From Gammaproteobacteria bacterium (GTDB lineage Bacteria > Pseudomonadota > Gammaproteobacteria > Thiomicrospirales > Thiomicrospiraceae), in assembly GCA_013153955.1 (NCBI GenBank), contig JAADDM010000191.1:1-13280 (forward strand): 13,280 bases of DNA, given 5' to 3'. The position numbers and the translations under genes are program-made. Below the pieces are notes generated by a model. That model worked only from the letters and a program-made list of their open reading frames with translations, ran no database searches and was not told the origin of the DNA. Each line of letters begins with the position of its first letter. Position 1 is the stretch's first letter. Positions 6,025 through 12,629 of the stretch are shown here, one piece after another.

Positions 6025-7719
6025 ATGTTTGGAAAATCAAAAAAGTTGATTCAATGCTTAACGTCTGAAAATGCTGAATTAACAGATGTAATGAATGCCA
6101 TTAACCGCTCTCTGGCAGTGATTGAGTTTGATTTAGATGGGAACATATTAAAAGCCAACGATAACTTTTTAAATGCCTTGGGGTATTCTGCATCGGAGCT
6201 GGCAGGAAAAAATCATAGCCTGTTTGTTGAGCCAAGCTATAAAGACTCAATGGAATACAAAAGATTCTGGCAGACCTTGGCGCAAGGTGATTTTTTCTCA
6301 GGGCGTTTTTTAAGAATCGGTAAAGACGGACGTGAAGTTTGGATTGAAGCCACTTATAACCCAATCAAAGACAAAAATGGCATGCCCTACAAAGTGGTCA
6401 AATTTGCCTCTGACATTACACTGCAAGCGGAGTATGAGCTAGAGTCAGAGGCTAAGTTGATGGCTATTGACAAGAGCTACGCTGTTATTGAGTTTAAAAC
6501 AGACGGGACAGTGTTACAGGCGAATGAAAATTTTGCCACTGCACTAGGCTACGGCATGTCAGACTTAGTGGGTAAACACCACAGTGTTTTTGTCGAACAA
6601 AGCTACGCTTTATCACCAGAATATAAACAGTTTTGGGCAGAGCTGTCTGAAGGGAAAGATCAAGTCGGAACGTTTAAGCGTATTGGTCAATCAGGCCAGG
6701 AAGTTTGGATTCAGGCCGCCTATATTCCAGTCGCTTATGAAGGTAAAAAGCCTCATAAAGTGATTAAAATTGCATCAGATATTACCGCGCAGAAACAGCA
6801 TGAAGAGAACTTGTCTCGAATGGTGAAAGAGGCAGGTAGTGTGCTTCAGGCAATGTCAGAAGGCGACTTAACCAAATTGGTTCAGGGTCAATATCAAGGT
6901 GAGTTAGATGGCTTAAAGCAGCACTTAAATGAGAGTGTTAACAACCTATCTAAAGCGATGATTGAAATTACCCAATCCGTTAACTCCGTTTCAACGGGCG
7001 CACAAGAGGTTTCAAGCGCCTCTGATCACCTATCAGAGCGCACTCAAGAGACAGCTCAGTCCATTGTTCAAACCATGACTGCGATGAAAGCGACTCAAAC
7101 GCAAGTTCAGTCCACGCGGAGTAAGGTGCAAGAAGCAAGAGTTACTTCAGATGAACAGCAAAAACTGATCGATTCAGGAACGGATCTAATGGGAGTTTCT
7201 CTCTCAGCCATGGAGCAGATTAAAAACTCATCTGAAGAGATTACCAATATTGTCTCTTTAATTGACGGCATTGCGTTTCAAACAAATTTATTAGCCCTTA
7301 ATGCCGCCGTTGAGGCCGCAAGAGCTGGCGAGCATGGTAGAGGGTTTGCCGTGGTTGCTGGTGAGGTACGTAATCTAGCGGGTAAGTCGGCCGATGCTGC
7401 TAAAGATATTAAAAGTCTTATTAGTCAAGCGGTAGAGCAGTCTCAAACGGGCGTAGAAGTGGTTGGTAAACTCTCTGATAATTTAGGTCATATTCGTGAA
7501 AAATCAGATGATGTGAGTCGTATAATTGATTCGGTAGGCGAGCTTGCAGAGCTACAGTCTGCCAGTATCGGTAGTATTGGCAGCGAAATCTCCAATATTG
7601 ACAGCTCAACACAAGAGAACGCAAGCTTTGTCGAAGAGAGTTCAGAAACAGCCAAAAAGTTAGCCAAGCTATCACAGGGAGTCATTGATATTTTGACCCA
7701 GTTTAAATTGAATCGCTAA
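6025..7719 (+). CDS. Cytoplasmic methyl-accepting chemotaxis protein with two PAS domains (BdlA-like architecture)
   Basis: 564-residue chemoreceptor with no membrane segment. Two PAS domains lie in tandem: PAS1 about 25-135 (from AVIEFDLDGNILKAND) and PAS2 about 147-257 (from AVIEFKTDGTVLQANE). They are clearly duplicated, with the same AVIEF start offset by 122 residues and the same ends (VVKFASDIT and VIKIASDIT). A short HAMP-like stretch (about 265-310) leads to a long coiled coil. The CheA/CheW-contacting tip is near-canonical, FQTNLLALNAAVEAARAGEH (418-437), followed by GRGFAVVAGEVRNLA. Such PAS domains commonly bind heme or FAD and report oxygen or energy state; the ligand cannot be read here. 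Pseudomonas BdlA, which links c-di-GMP to biofilm dispersal, has the same domain order but is shorter. There is no CheR-tethering pentapeptide. It follows the GGDEF gene after 182 bases. Confidence 0.94.
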   Translation: MFGKSKKLIQCLTSENAELTDVMNAINRSLAVIEFDLDGNILKANDNFLNALGYSASELAGKNHSLFVEPSYKDSMEYKRFWQTLAQGDFFSGRFLRIGKDGREVWIEATYNPIKDKNGMPYKVVKFASDITLQAEYELESEAKLMAIDKSYAVIEFKTDGTVLQANENFATALGYGMSDLVGKHHSVFVEQSYALSPEYKQFWAELSEGKDQVGTFKRIGQSGQEVWIQAAYIPVAYEGKKPHKVIKIASDITAQKQHEENLSRMVKEAGSVLQAMSEGDLTKLVQGQYQGELDGLKQHLNESVNNLSKAMIEITQSVNSVSTGAQEVSSASDHLSERTQETAQSIVQTMTAMKATQTQVQSTRSKVQEARVTSDEQQKLIDSGTDLMGVSLSAMEQIKNSSEEITNIVSLIDGIAFQTNLLALNAAVEAARAGEHGRGFAVVAGEVRNLAGKSADAAKDIKSLISQAVEQSQTGVEVVGKLSDNLGHIREKSDDVSRIIDSVGELAELQSASIGSIGSEISNIDSSTQENASFVEESSETAKKLAKLSQGVIDILTQFKLNR

Positions 7720-7757
7720 GCCTGTTCACCAGCCAAAGCTCTTTAATGTCATTTTTC

Positions 7758-7783
7758 CAACAGCCCGCAAATGCGGGCTGTTG
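7758..7783. terminator. Terminator-like hairpin after the chemoreceptor gene
   Basis: CAACAGCCCGC (7758-7768) and GCGGGCTGTTG (7773-7783) form a perfect 11-pair GC-rich stem with an AAAT loop, 38 bases after the stop. Five T residues lie before the stem and none after it on the plus strand. It probably marks the end of the transcript, but it lacks the usual U-tract, so termination strength is uncertain. Confidence 0.55.
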
Positions 7784-7875
7784 AGGTTAAAGGCGCCGGT
7801 TATTTTAAGTTAACTTCAATGCGAATTTTTATCTAAAGTGATGAAGAGTCCTCAAAATCTAAATTAGGTCTGTTG

Positions 7876-8484
7876 ATGAATGAAATAACACTTAAAACGC
7901 TTTGGGTAAGCCTCTTTCTGAGCGTGCTTCTTTGGTCTGGTCTTGCACCTAAAGATACCTTTACTTGGGCGTTAGAAGTGGCACCAGCCATTATTGGATT
8001 TATCATACTTGTGGTGACCTACTCACGGTTTAGATTAACGCCGCTTCTGTATGTGCTTATCCTTATTCACAGTATTATCTTAATGGTCGGTGGTCACTAT
8101 ACCTATGCCGAAGTACCGCTATTTGATACGCTTCAAACCCTGTTTGATCAATCGCGTAATAATTATGACAAGCTCGGCCATCTTGCGCAGGGATTTGTGC
8201 CCGCTATGATTGCGAGAGAGCTGATCATTCGCAAACAGATTATTAACGGAACAGTTTGGCAGAACTTTTTTATTGTCATGTTCTGCCTAGGCTTTAGCGC
8301 CTTCTATGAATTGATTGAATGGTGGACAGCACTCTTATCAGGAGAGGGGGCGGAAGCCTTTCTCGGTACACAGGGGTATGTGTGGGATACTCAGTCAGAT
8401 ATGATGTTTGCATTGGTAGGAGCAGTGCTGGCTTTGATGAGCCTTTCCAGATGGCATAACCATCAATTAAATTCCCTACGTTAA
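7876..8484 (+). CDS. YjdF-family (DUF2238) integral membrane protein
   Basis: 202-residue inner-membrane protein with about six hydrophobic spans (roughly residues 7-25, 32-48, 56-74, 98-115, 130-150 and 173-190). The family's conserved loop residues are visible: YDKLGHLAQGFVPAMIARE, with a buried histidine, then F-Y-E-L-I-E-W-W, and YVWDTQSDMMFALVGAV with a conserved D-x-x-x-D. These charged residues inside membrane spans suggest a transport or catalytic role, but the function of this family is not established to my knowledge. The frame also offers a TTG at 7873; I chose ATG at 7876 because AGG (7866-7868) is then at a normal distance. It lies between the chemoreceptor and manC, with about 130 bases on either side, so it is probably its own transcription unit. 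Confidence 0.83.
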   Translation: MNEITLKTLWVSLFLSVLLWSGLAPKDTFTWALEVAPAIIGFIILVVTYSRFRLTPLLYVLILIHSIILMVGGHYTYAEVPLFDTLQTLFDQSRNNYDKLGHLAQGFVPAMIARELIIRKQIINGTVWQNFFIVMFCLGFSAFYELIEWWTALLSGEGAEAFLGTQGYVWDTQSDMMFALVGAVLALMSLSRWHNHQLNSLR

Positions 8485-8618
8485 GCAGCAACACTATTTA
8501 TTTTCAGCATAAAACGGTATAACCTTATCAGAGACTTATTTATGTGGGTTACCCTATCCATATTGTTGGTTCATCGAGATAAAAATAGTAGTTAGATAAT
8601 GGCGATAGAGGTAACAAA

Positions 8619-10037
8619 ATGATCAATATAATTTTATGCGGAGGATCAGGCACGCGCCTTTGGCCTTTGAGCCGCACGATGCTGCCTAAGCAGTTTGTAC
8701 GCCTGTTTGATGGTCGCTCTCTGTTTCAGGATACGGTGTTGCGTAATGAGCCCGTCTGTACTCAGTCATTTATTGTCTCAAACCAAAATCAATATTTTTT
8801 AGCGGTTGATCAGCTAGATCAAATCTCTAACCAGCCTTGCAAGTTTTTACTAGAACCGGTTGGGCGTAATACTGCCCCCGCGATTGCATTAGCCTGTATG
8901 GCGATTGTAAACAATCAGGCTCGGAATGAATCTGAGCTTAAAGATGATCTTGTACTGGTGACAACTTCAGATCACTTAGTAAAAAATCAAGCGGCTTATG
9001 AGGTTGCGGTAACGCAAGCTAAAGCCATTGCTGAGCAAGGCTATCTTGTTACGTTTGGCATTAAACCGACCTATCCAGAAGTGGGCTTTGGCTATATAGA
9101 ATCAGACGGCAGTGATGTACGCTCTTTTAAAGAGAAACCCGATTTAAAGACAGCACAATCTTACATTGAGCAAGGTAACTACTACTGGAACTCAGGCATG
9201 TTCTGCTTTAAAGCCAGTGTGTTTTTAGATGAGCTTAAAATCCATGCGCCAGAACTCTACCAGGCCTGCCTAAATGCTCTGCCTGACAATGCAGAGTCCA
9301 GTATTGAATTAAATATTGATTTAGCGCTGATGGAGTCTATTCCAGAAGACAGTATTGATTATGCTGTGATGGAAAAGTCCGATAAAGTTAAGGTTGTCCC
9401 CTGTGATATGGGTTGGTCAGATTTAGGCAGTTTTGATGCCCTGTTTGATGAGGTAAAGCAAGCAGATCAAGACAATGCCATATTGCCTAGGTTAGATGAT
9501 TCTCCTGAACCAATCTGTATTGATTCAAAAAATAATTTAATTGTCAGTCGAGATAGAAAAATTGCTCTGATTGATGTGGATGACCTGCTGATTGTAGACA
9601 CCAGCGATGCGATTTTAATCTCCAAAAAAAGTAGCTCTCAAAAAGTAAAGCAGGTGGTGGCAGAGATTAAAAAAACTGCGCCAGAATTAGCCGAAATTCA
9701 TCGTCTAGCACATCGTCCTTGGGGTACTTATGAAGTGCTACAAGACTCAGAGCAGTACAAGGTTAAACGCATTGTGGTTAAGCCGGGCAGCAAGCTCTCG
9801 TTACAGAAGCACTTTCACCGTAATGAGCACTGGATTGTTGTCTCAGGGACGGCAACCGTCACGGTAGAGTCAGACACCTTTTTGGTCAGACCGAACGAAT
9901 CAACCTACATTCAAATGGGGCAGCTGCACCGCCTAGAAAACGAAGGCAAGATTGATCTAGTGATGGTTGAGGTTCAGGTAGGAGAATACACGGGCGAAGA
10001 TGATATTGTGCGAGTTGATGATGTGTATGGGCGGTAG
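8619..10037 (+). CDS. manC: Mannose-1-phosphate guanylyltransferase / mannose-6-phosphate isomerase (bifunctional)
   Basis: 472-residue bifunctional enzyme, the usual length for ManC/AlgA/CpsB. The N-terminal nucleotidyltransferase opens with GGSGTRLWPLSR (8-19) and PKQF (23-26), the GTP-binding loop. EPVGRNTAPA (79-88), the FKEKP motif (170-174) and NSGMF follow. The C-terminal cupin (about 370-465) carries the type II isomerase metal site QKHFHRNEH (396-404; H398, H400, E403), preceded by RPWGTYEVL. It converts fructose-6-phosphate to mannose-6-phosphate and mannose-1-phosphate plus GTP to GDP-mannose, the donor for alginate-like polymers, capsule, O-antigen or fucose-type sugars. No phosphomannomutase or glycosyltransferase is beside it, so the end product is unknown. 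GAGG stands about nine bases before the ATG. Confidence 0.95.
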   Translation: MINIILCGGSGTRLWPLSRTMLPKQFVRLFDGRSLFQDTVLRNEPVCTQSFIVSNQNQYFLAVDQLDQISNQPCKFLLEPVGRNTAPAIALACMAIVNNQARNESELKDDLVLVTTSDHLVKNQAAYEVAVTQAKAIAEQGYLVTFGIKPTYPEVGFGYIESDGSDVRSFKEKPDLKTAQSYIEQGNYYWNSGMFCFKASVFLDELKIHAPELYQACLNALPDNAESSIELNIDLALMESIPEDSIDYAVMEKSDKVKVVPCDMGWSDLGSFDALFDEVKQADQDNAILPRLDDSPEPICIDSKNNLIVSRDRKIALIDVDDLLIVDTSDAILISKKSSSQKVKQVVAEIKKTAPELAEIHRLAHRPWGTYEVLQDSEQYKVKRIVVKPGSKLSLQKHFHRNEHWIVVSGTATVTVESDTFLVRPNESTYIQMGQLHRLENEGKIDLVMVEVQVGEYTGEDDIVRVDDVYGR

Positions 10038-10061
10038 AAGCGCCTGTATCTGAAAGGGTTA

Positions 10062-10103
10062 GGGGAATGCACTTAAGCTGAGGTGCTTTCGAGTACATTC
10101 TCC
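10062..10103. terminator. Hairpin between convergent manC and mtnN
   Basis: Bases 10062-10072 pair with 10093-10103 with one mismatch and one G-U pair, and an inner stem AAGC/GCTT (10075-10078 with 10085-10088) extends it. It sits in the 89-base gap between two converging genes and could end both transcripts. Only a weak T-run (GTTT) follows on the plus strand. Confidence 0.45.
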
Positions 10104-10126
10104 ATTGTTTAGGTAGAAGCGATAAA

Positions 10127-10819
10127 CTATAAACGCTCAAGCATGCCTAAGATAACTTTAGCAGAGTGGGTTGCGGCTTGTTCAAGGTATTTCTCGAAGG
10201 TAACAGCGTTCTCTTTGCCTGCAATATCCGATAGTGAGCGGATAATCACAAAAGGTTTTTCAAAGGTGTGACAGGCTTGTGCGACGGCCGCGGCTTCCAT
10301 TTCACAGGCAATCATCTCTGGGAAATTGTTGCGCGTATTGGCCACGTCCTCTGCTTGGTGCATAAAGCGATCACCGGTCGCAATGAGGCCGTGCATGTGA
10401 ACCACTTCTTTGAGGGATTCAATACTGGCTTGAGCGGCTTTGACTAGCTTTTCATCAGGCAAGAAGCAAGCAGGGAGTCCTGGGACTTGACCTAAATCAT
10501 ATCCAAAAGGCGTTACATCGACATCGTGGTGACAAACAGAGCTACTGATGACAATATCACCAACATTTAAATCGGTATGAAACCCACCTGCCGAGCCTGT
10601 GTTGATAACGTAATCAGGATTGTATGCCTGTAATAAGATGGCGGTACTGATGGCGGCATTGACTTTACCGATTCCTGAGCGCAATAACACCACTTCTGTA
10701 CTGCCAATTTGGCCAATATAGTATTCAAACCCCGCATGAATATCAGTGGTTTGATTGTCCATTTTACTGCGCAGTAGACTGACTTCTTCTTCCATGGCGC
10801 CAATAATAGCAATTTTCAT
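10127..10819 (-). CDS. mtnN: 5'-methylthioadenosine/S-adenosylhomocysteine nucleosidase
   Basis: 230-residue cytoplasmic enzyme (Pfs/MTAN), the same size as the E. coli protein. It removes adenine from methylthioadenosine, S-adenosylhomocysteine and 5'-deoxyadenosine. Signature residues are present: IIGAMEEEV with catalytic E12, the phosphorylase-fold TGSAGGF (74-80), CEMEAAAVA (172-180) with the ribose-binding E175, and SLSDIAG (195-201) with the catalytic aspartate D198. An AAGGAA lies about six bases before the ATG. It follows luxS by 70 bases on the same strand; MtnN makes S-ribosylhomocysteine, the substrate of LuxS, so the two consecutive pathway enzymes are likely co-transcribed. A perfect hairpin in the gap (10839-10860) may tune its expression relative to luxS. 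Confidence 0.97.
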   Translation of the reverse strand: MKIAIIGAMEEEVSLLRSKMDNQTTDIHAGFEYYIGQIGSTEVVLLRSGIGKVNAAISTAILLQAYNPDYVINTGSAGGFHTDLNVGDIVISSSVCHHDVDVTPFGYDLGQVPGLPACFLPDEKLVKAAQASIESLKEVVHMHGLIATGDRFMHQAEDVANTRNNFPEMIACEMEAAAVAQACHTFEKPFVIIRSLSDIAGKENAVTFEKYLEQAATHSAKVILGMLERL

Positions 10820-10838
10820 TCAAATTCCTTGCTGTTGA

Positions 10839-10860
10839 GGCTAGGAAAGGTCTCCTAGCC
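10839..10860. repeat. Perfect hairpin between luxS and mtnN
   Basis: GGCTAGGA (10839-10846) and TCCTAGCC (10853-10860) pair perfectly around a six-base loop. The hairpin is about 20 bases upstream of the mtnN start and has no U-tract, so an intercistronic processing or stabilising element, or partial attenuation, is more likely than full termination. Confidence 0.55.
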
Positions 10861-10889
10861 GTCTATTGAGAGTGAATTAATGGGCTGAA

Positions 10890-11411
10890 TTAAACTTCAT
10901 TACCCAGTGATTTAAGCGTTGCATCACTCAGTGCAATGTCTGCATTCTGGTTAACGCCCACTCCATCATCAATAATCTTCTGAGCAATTTCTTTGGCTTC
11001 TTCTAATGAGTGCATCATATAAGTACCGCATTGATACTCGTTTAGCTCAGGAATATCTTCCATACGTTCCACGTGAATCACATCGTTCATGGCACCTAAC
11101 CACGCTTTAGAAACAGTGTCTTCTGATGGTGCGCCTAGCAAGCTCATGTAAAACCCTGTACGACAGCCCATTGGGGATAAATCAATAATTTCAACAGACT
11201 CGCTGTTTAGGTGGTTACGCATAAAGCCTGCAAACAGGTGCTCTAACGTATGAATGCCTTTTTCGCCCATCATCGCTTCGTTTGGCTTGTTAAAGCGCAA
11301 GTCAAATACCGTAATGGTATCGCCAGAAGGTGATGTCATGGTTTTAGCAACGCGCACGGCAGGTGCATTCATAATCGTGTGGTCAACGGTAAAGCTATCT
11401 AATAAAGGCAT
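10890..11411 (-). CDS. luxS: S-ribosylhomocysteine lyase (AI-2 synthase)
   Basis: 173-residue metalloenzyme, typical length. It cleaves S-ribosylhomocysteine to homocysteine and 4,5-dihydroxy-2,3-pentanedione, the precursor of the AI-2 signal. The metal site HTLEH (54-58; H54, H58, with catalytic E57) and C128 in QCGT are visible. GCRTGFYMSLLG (82-93) carries the second active-site cysteine, C83. The N-terminal SFTVDHTIMNAPAVR contains the substrate-binding histidine. AAGGAA precedes the ATG by six bases. Gene order lipoprotein - luxS - mtnN on one strand gives a compact unit for detoxifying S-adenosylhomocysteine and recycling homocysteine. No LuxP, LsrB or other AI-2 receptor is in the window, so signalling rather than metabolism cannot be claimed. 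Confidence 0.97.
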   Translation of the reverse strand: MPLLDSFTVDHTIMNAPAVRVAKTMTSPSGDTITVFDLRFNKPNEAMMGEKGIHTLEHLFAGFMRNHLNSESVEIIDLSPMGCRTGFYMSLLGAPSEDTVSKAWLGAMNDVIHVERMEDIPELNEYQCGTYMMHSLEEAKEIAQKIIDDGVGVNQNADIALSDATLKSLGNEV

Positions 11412-11486
11412 GGTATTTCCTTGGTCGTATGAAAGGGTAAGTTGGGGCTTTAGATAAGGCCCCTTTAATAAAAGGTTTTTTGGCGG

Positions 11487-11939
11487 CTACTCTTCAGAAA
11501 CTTCTCGTTTAAGTTGCCAGCCGTTATCGGTTTTAATAAACAGGTAGTGGCGCTCAAACTCACGTTCATCGCCGGCTTCAAATTCTGCAACGGTGAGTTT
11601 TAGTAAGCCAACCATCATGCCATTTGCCATCTTTTCAAAGGGGGATAGTGCATTATTGTCCATGATGCCTGAAGCGTACTCGTCAAGCGATTGGATGGCT
11701 TTTCCAGTAATAATGACATGAGCAATATAGTGATTCTTATCTTCCTGATAGCCATTGACCTTAACCACTTTAGTCGCTGTAAATAAGCCATTCATCTGCT
11801 GGTTAAAGTGGCTTTTACTCAGGTCTTCAATTTGATAATCCATCGGCTGGTCAATGCCTAGGCAACCACTTAAGGCGAGTGAAAGCAGAAGGGTCATTGC
11901 GGCACTCATTAAGCGAGGGTAAGTTTGGCTTGTGTGCAT
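11487..11939 (-). CDS. Putative outer-membrane lipoprotein, function unknown
   Basis: 150-residue precursor. Residues 1-25 are a lipoprotein signal: polar start, a hydrophobic stretch (LMSAAMTLLLSLA), then the lipobox LSGC with C26 as the acylated cysteine. The next residue is leucine, not aspartate, which favours the outer membrane. The mature 125 residues are acidic with no repeats or catalytic motif I recognise; the C-terminal part (AEFEAGDEREFERHYLFIKTDNGWQL) looks like a small alpha/beta domain ending in a beta hairpin. AGGA stands about eight bases before the ATG. It lies 75 bases upstream of luxS on the same strand, so it may be the first gene of a lipoprotein-luxS-mtnN unit, though the gap leaves room for a separate luxS promoter. 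I cannot assign a function. Confidence 0.8.
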   Translation of the reverse strand: MHTSQTYPRLMSAAMTLLLSLALSGCLGIDQPMDYQIEDLSKSHFNQQMNGLFTATKVVKVNGYQEDKNHYIAHVIITGKAIQSLDEYASGIMDNNALSPFEKMANGMMVGLLKLTVAEFEAGDEREFERHYLFIKTDNGWQLKREVSEE

Positions 11940-12044
11940 AGGTCGTATCCTAATGGTGATTTAAAGATAAATTAAGCGTGCAATTAAGCTGCAACGAGAG
12001 GCTACATAAAAACAAATCGTGAAATAAAAATAATACCATAAAGC

Positions 12045-12056
12045 ACCAGGCCTGGT
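12045..12056. repeat. Perfect 12-base palindrome
   Basis: ACCAGGCCTGGT is its own reverse complement and is the only GC-rich block in an AT-rich spacer upstream of the lipoprotein-luxS-mtnN genes. It could be a dimeric regulator's site. There is no direct support and I know no regulator with this site. Confidence 0.35.
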
Positions 12057-12189
12057 AAGTTCAGCCAATGAAAACCGTACGTTTTAAACAGCGTTAGTTA
12101 TCGTCATTTTTGCAGGTCGATTATTAGGAAATTCTAAATATGGGCTTTGATTTATACAGCGATTAAATCAGAATGCATAAATTTTAGGC

Positions 12190-12221
12190 AAAAAAAAAGC
12201 CAGCGATTAAGCTGACTTTTT
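12190..12221. terminator. Terminator of the tRNA-Phe/tRNA-Leu unit
   Basis: CAGC (12201-12204) and GCTG (12211-12214) form the core, extended after one C·A mismatch by a G-C pair and an A-run pairing with a T-run. On the minus strand the stem is followed by a long T-tract (A-run 12190-12198 on the plus strand), 34 bases past the 3' end of tRNA-Leu. The stem core is short but the U-tract is strong. Confidence 0.7.
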
Positions 12222-12254
12222 AGATGTTAACAAGAAGACATCTCGTTAACTAAT

Positions 12255-12338
<84 letters not shown>

Positions 12339-12380
12339 GGATAAGCCGTTTAAACTAATGTCCAAACACCTTATAAAATA

Positions 12381-12456
12381 TGGTGGCCACACCTGGAATC
12401 GAACCAGGGACACAGGGATTTTCAATCCCTTGCTCTACCGACTGAGCTATGTGGCC
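12381..12456 (-). tRNA. tRNA-Phe (anticodon GAA)
   Basis: A 76-base tRNA on the minus strand. The acceptor GGCCACA (12456-12450) pairs with TGTGGCC (12391-12385). The D arm is GCTC/GAGC, the anticodon arm AGGGA-TTGAAAA-TCCCT gives anticodon GAA, and the T arm is CCTGG-TTCGATT-CCAGG. Discriminator A and CCA are encoded. It is the first gene after a perfect consensus promoter, followed by tRNA-Leu and a terminator. Confidence 0.96.
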
Positions 12457-12472
12457 AAAATAGAATGTGCGT

Positions 12473-12501
12473 ATTATAGGGACGGACGGGGGGGCTGTCA
12501 A
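12473..12501 (-). promoter_or_regulatory. Perfect consensus sigma-70 promoter of the tRNA-Phe/Leu unit
   Basis: Minus strand: TTGACA (12501-12496) and TATAAT (12478-12473), both six of six, are separated by exactly 17 bases. The start would fall near 12466, about ten bases before tRNA-Phe. AT-rich sequence further upstream (about 12502-12530) could act as an UP element. The spacer is GC-rich and includes a run of seven identical bases (G on the plus strand, 12488-12494), unlike its AT-rich surroundings. Confidence 0.92.
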
Positions 12502-12629
12502 ACGTTAATTAGAATTAAATACAATTAATTTCAGGTTTTTAGTGTTTTGATTAATTCAATCGGCGGCAGTGGAATTAATAGCCGTTTTAAATCAATGTTT
12601 TAGAGTATAGCTTTCCTGTTTTAAAGGCA

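Larger units (their letters stand above)
11940..12254. other. Intergenic region between the lipoprotein gene and tRNA-Leu
   Basis: 315 bases, AT-rich, without a supportable gene. It must carry the minus-strand promoter of the lipoprotein gene, but I see no strong -35/-10 pair. It contains a perfect 12-base palindrome, ACCAGGCCTGGT (12045-12056), about 105 bases upstream of that gene, and the tRNA terminator at 12190-12221. GTTAAC occurs twice (12225-12230 and 12245-12250), a short repeat of unknown meaning. Confidence 0.6.

Noticed and set aside
7421..7685. Minus-strand frames within the chemoreceptor gene
   Set aside because: Antisense shadows created by the repetitive coiled-coil coding sequence.
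11412..11486. SAM or SAH riboswitch ahead of luxS
   Set aside because: The 75-base gap is too short and shows only a five-pair GGGGC/GCCCC stem; no riboswitch core could be recognised.
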